Positions 5,893-6,520 of a stretch of DNA of 6,520 bases are shown here, in pieces (position 1 is the first letter of the stretch; each line of letters starts with the position of its first letter). This stretch comes from Bradyrhizobium sp. (GTDB lineage: Bacteria > Pseudomonadota > Alphaproteobacteria > Rhizobiales > Xanthobacteraceae): assembly GCA_013695565.1 (NCBI GenBank), contig JACDAG010000989.1, positions 1 through 6,520 of the forward strand, read 5' to 3'. Below the pieces are notes generated by a model. That model was not told the origin of the DNA. It searched no databases and was given only the letters and a program-made list of their open reading frames with translations. The position numbers and the translations under genes are program-made.

Positions 5893-6300
5893 ATGACGGA
5901 TACTGCTGCCGCCGAGCCCACCGGGACCGTTACCGGGGGCCTGCGAACGATGCTTCGGCTGGAAGGCCTGGCGCTTTTTGTGGGGATGACGCTGCTCTAC
6001 TGGGTCTGGGACGGATCGTGGTGGGTCTATGCCGCCCTGTTCCTGGCGCCCGACCTCAGCTTCATCGCCTATCTCTTCGGACCGCGCTTCGGCGCCATGC
6101 TCTACAACGCCGCCCATACCTATATGGTGCCGATGGCGCTGATGACCGTGAGCTTTGCCACGGCCGAGACATTGGTGCTGTCGATCGCGATGATCTGGCT
6201 CGCCCATATCGGCTTCGACCGCGCGCTGGGCTACGGCCTGAAATATGCCAGTGGGTTTACCTTTACCCATCTCGGGCGGATCGGGAATAAGCGCAGCTAG
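5893..6300 (+). CDS. DUF4260 family membrane protein
   Basis: The protein has 135 residues. It matches the DUF4260 pattern: hydrophobic helix one (about 24-39), 'WWVYAALFLAPDLSFIAYLFG' within 43-63, 'RFGAMLYNAAHTYMVP' (66-80), a third helix (81-97), and the C-terminal signature 'IWLAHIGFDRALGYGLKY' (101-118) ending in 'THLGRIG'. It is an integral inner-membrane protein with about four helices; no biochemical function is known for the family. Conserved His and Asp residues (His75, His105, Asp109, His126) would be candidates for metal or proton handling, which is inference only. ATG 5893 has AGGGG five bases upstream. It diverges from pccB and converges on the binding-protein gene with only seven bases between stops. 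Confidence 0.88.
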   Translation: MTDTAAAEPTGTVTGGLRTMLRLEGLALFVGMTLLYWVWDGSWWVYAALFLAPDLSFIAYLFGPRFGAMLYNAAHTYMVPMALMTVSFATAETLVLSIAMIWLAHIGFDRALGYGLKYASGFTFTHLGRIGNKRS

Positions 6301-6307
6301 CGCGCCG

Positions 6308-6520
6308 TCAGGCGGGCGGCAGGCCGAGCGCCAGCCCGCTCTCGATCCAGACCGGCAATTCGCGCTGATACAGCGCATTGCTTTCCTTGAAGCCGAGCGC
6401 CGGTTCCAGCACGAACGTGGCGAGCACTTCCTTCACCTTCGGATCGCTGTTGGCGGCCACGCACAGTTCCGCCAGCCGGTCGACGATCGGCTGCGGCGTC
6501 GCCTTCGGCAACGCCCAGCC
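6308..6520 (-). CDS. Probable TctC/Bug-type tripartite tricarboxylate transporter substrate-binding protein, C-terminal end (partial)
   Basis: The frame is open to the window edge (GWALPKATPQPIVDRL...), so the start lies beyond 6520; the TTG at 6511 is an internal Leu codon. The 70 visible residues fit the C-terminal lobe of Bug/TctC periplasmic binding proteins. There, 'G....P.gTP..iV.rL' is followed by a helix with 'DPKVKEVL', a strand, and a closing amphipathic helix ('LYQRELPVWIESGLALGL'). Such proteins capture carboxylates in the periplasm and deliver them to a TctA/TctB permease. No permease gene is visible. With less than a quarter of the usual length in view, the family call rests on these features alone. 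Confidence 0.6.
   Translation of the reverse strand, partial: GWALPKATPQPIVDRLAELCVAANSDPKVKEVLATFVLEPALGFKESNALYQRELPVWIESGLALGLPPA

Noticed and set aside
5391..6290. A 299-codon plus-strand frame running from inside pccB through the divergent region into the DUF4260 gene
   Set aside because: It is out of frame with DUF4260 and antisense to pccB; the sequence is low-complexity and fits no family.

Overview
The window looks like chromosomal DNA of an alphaproteobacterium of the Bradyrhizobium/Rhodopseudomonas group. The signs are high GC with strong G/C third-position bias, two short palindromic intergenic repeats of the kind common in Bradyrhizobium, sorting tails of the PEPxxWA-CTERM type, and a DUF4260 gene. 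The genus is inferred from recalled family knowledge; no search was run.

Layout. Positions 1-939 (+) hold the C-terminal part of a probably exported glycerophosphodiester phosphodiesterase. It converges on a LuxR-type regulator gene (1060-2171, -) that is split by a frameshift near 1787-1818. A double-hairpin repeat (958-1062) fills the gap between them and supplies the regulator's stop codon. A 232-bp divergent region (2172-2403) precedes two tandem genes (2404-3054 and 3051-3641, +). Both encode secreted proteins with PEPxxWA-CTERM tails, and they overlap by ATGA. A strong intrinsic terminator (3655-3682) closes this unit. On the minus strand follow a small two-helix membrane protein (3768-4112), a second palindromic repeat (4132-4217) and pccB, the carboxyltransferase subunit of propionyl-CoA carboxylase (4226-5758). 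A 134-bp divergent region then leads to a DUF4260 membrane protein (5893-6300, +). This converges, with 7 bp between stops, on the C-terminal end of a probable TctC/Bug-type periplasmic binding protein (6308-6520, -, cut by the window edge).

How the genes relate. Apart from the PEP-CTERM pair, which is almost certainly one translationally coupled unit, the genes look like unrelated housekeeping and accessory functions: phosphodiester scavenging, propionyl-CoA metabolism and carboxylate uptake. No exosortase, no biotin carboxylase subunit (pccA) and no tctA/tctB lie in the window, so the partners of three of these genes must be elsewhere. I see no RNA gene, CRISPR array, insertion sequence or prophage gene. 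The most unusual part is the lower-GC PEP-CTERM pair, in which the first protein runs on past its sorting tail into the start codon of the second.
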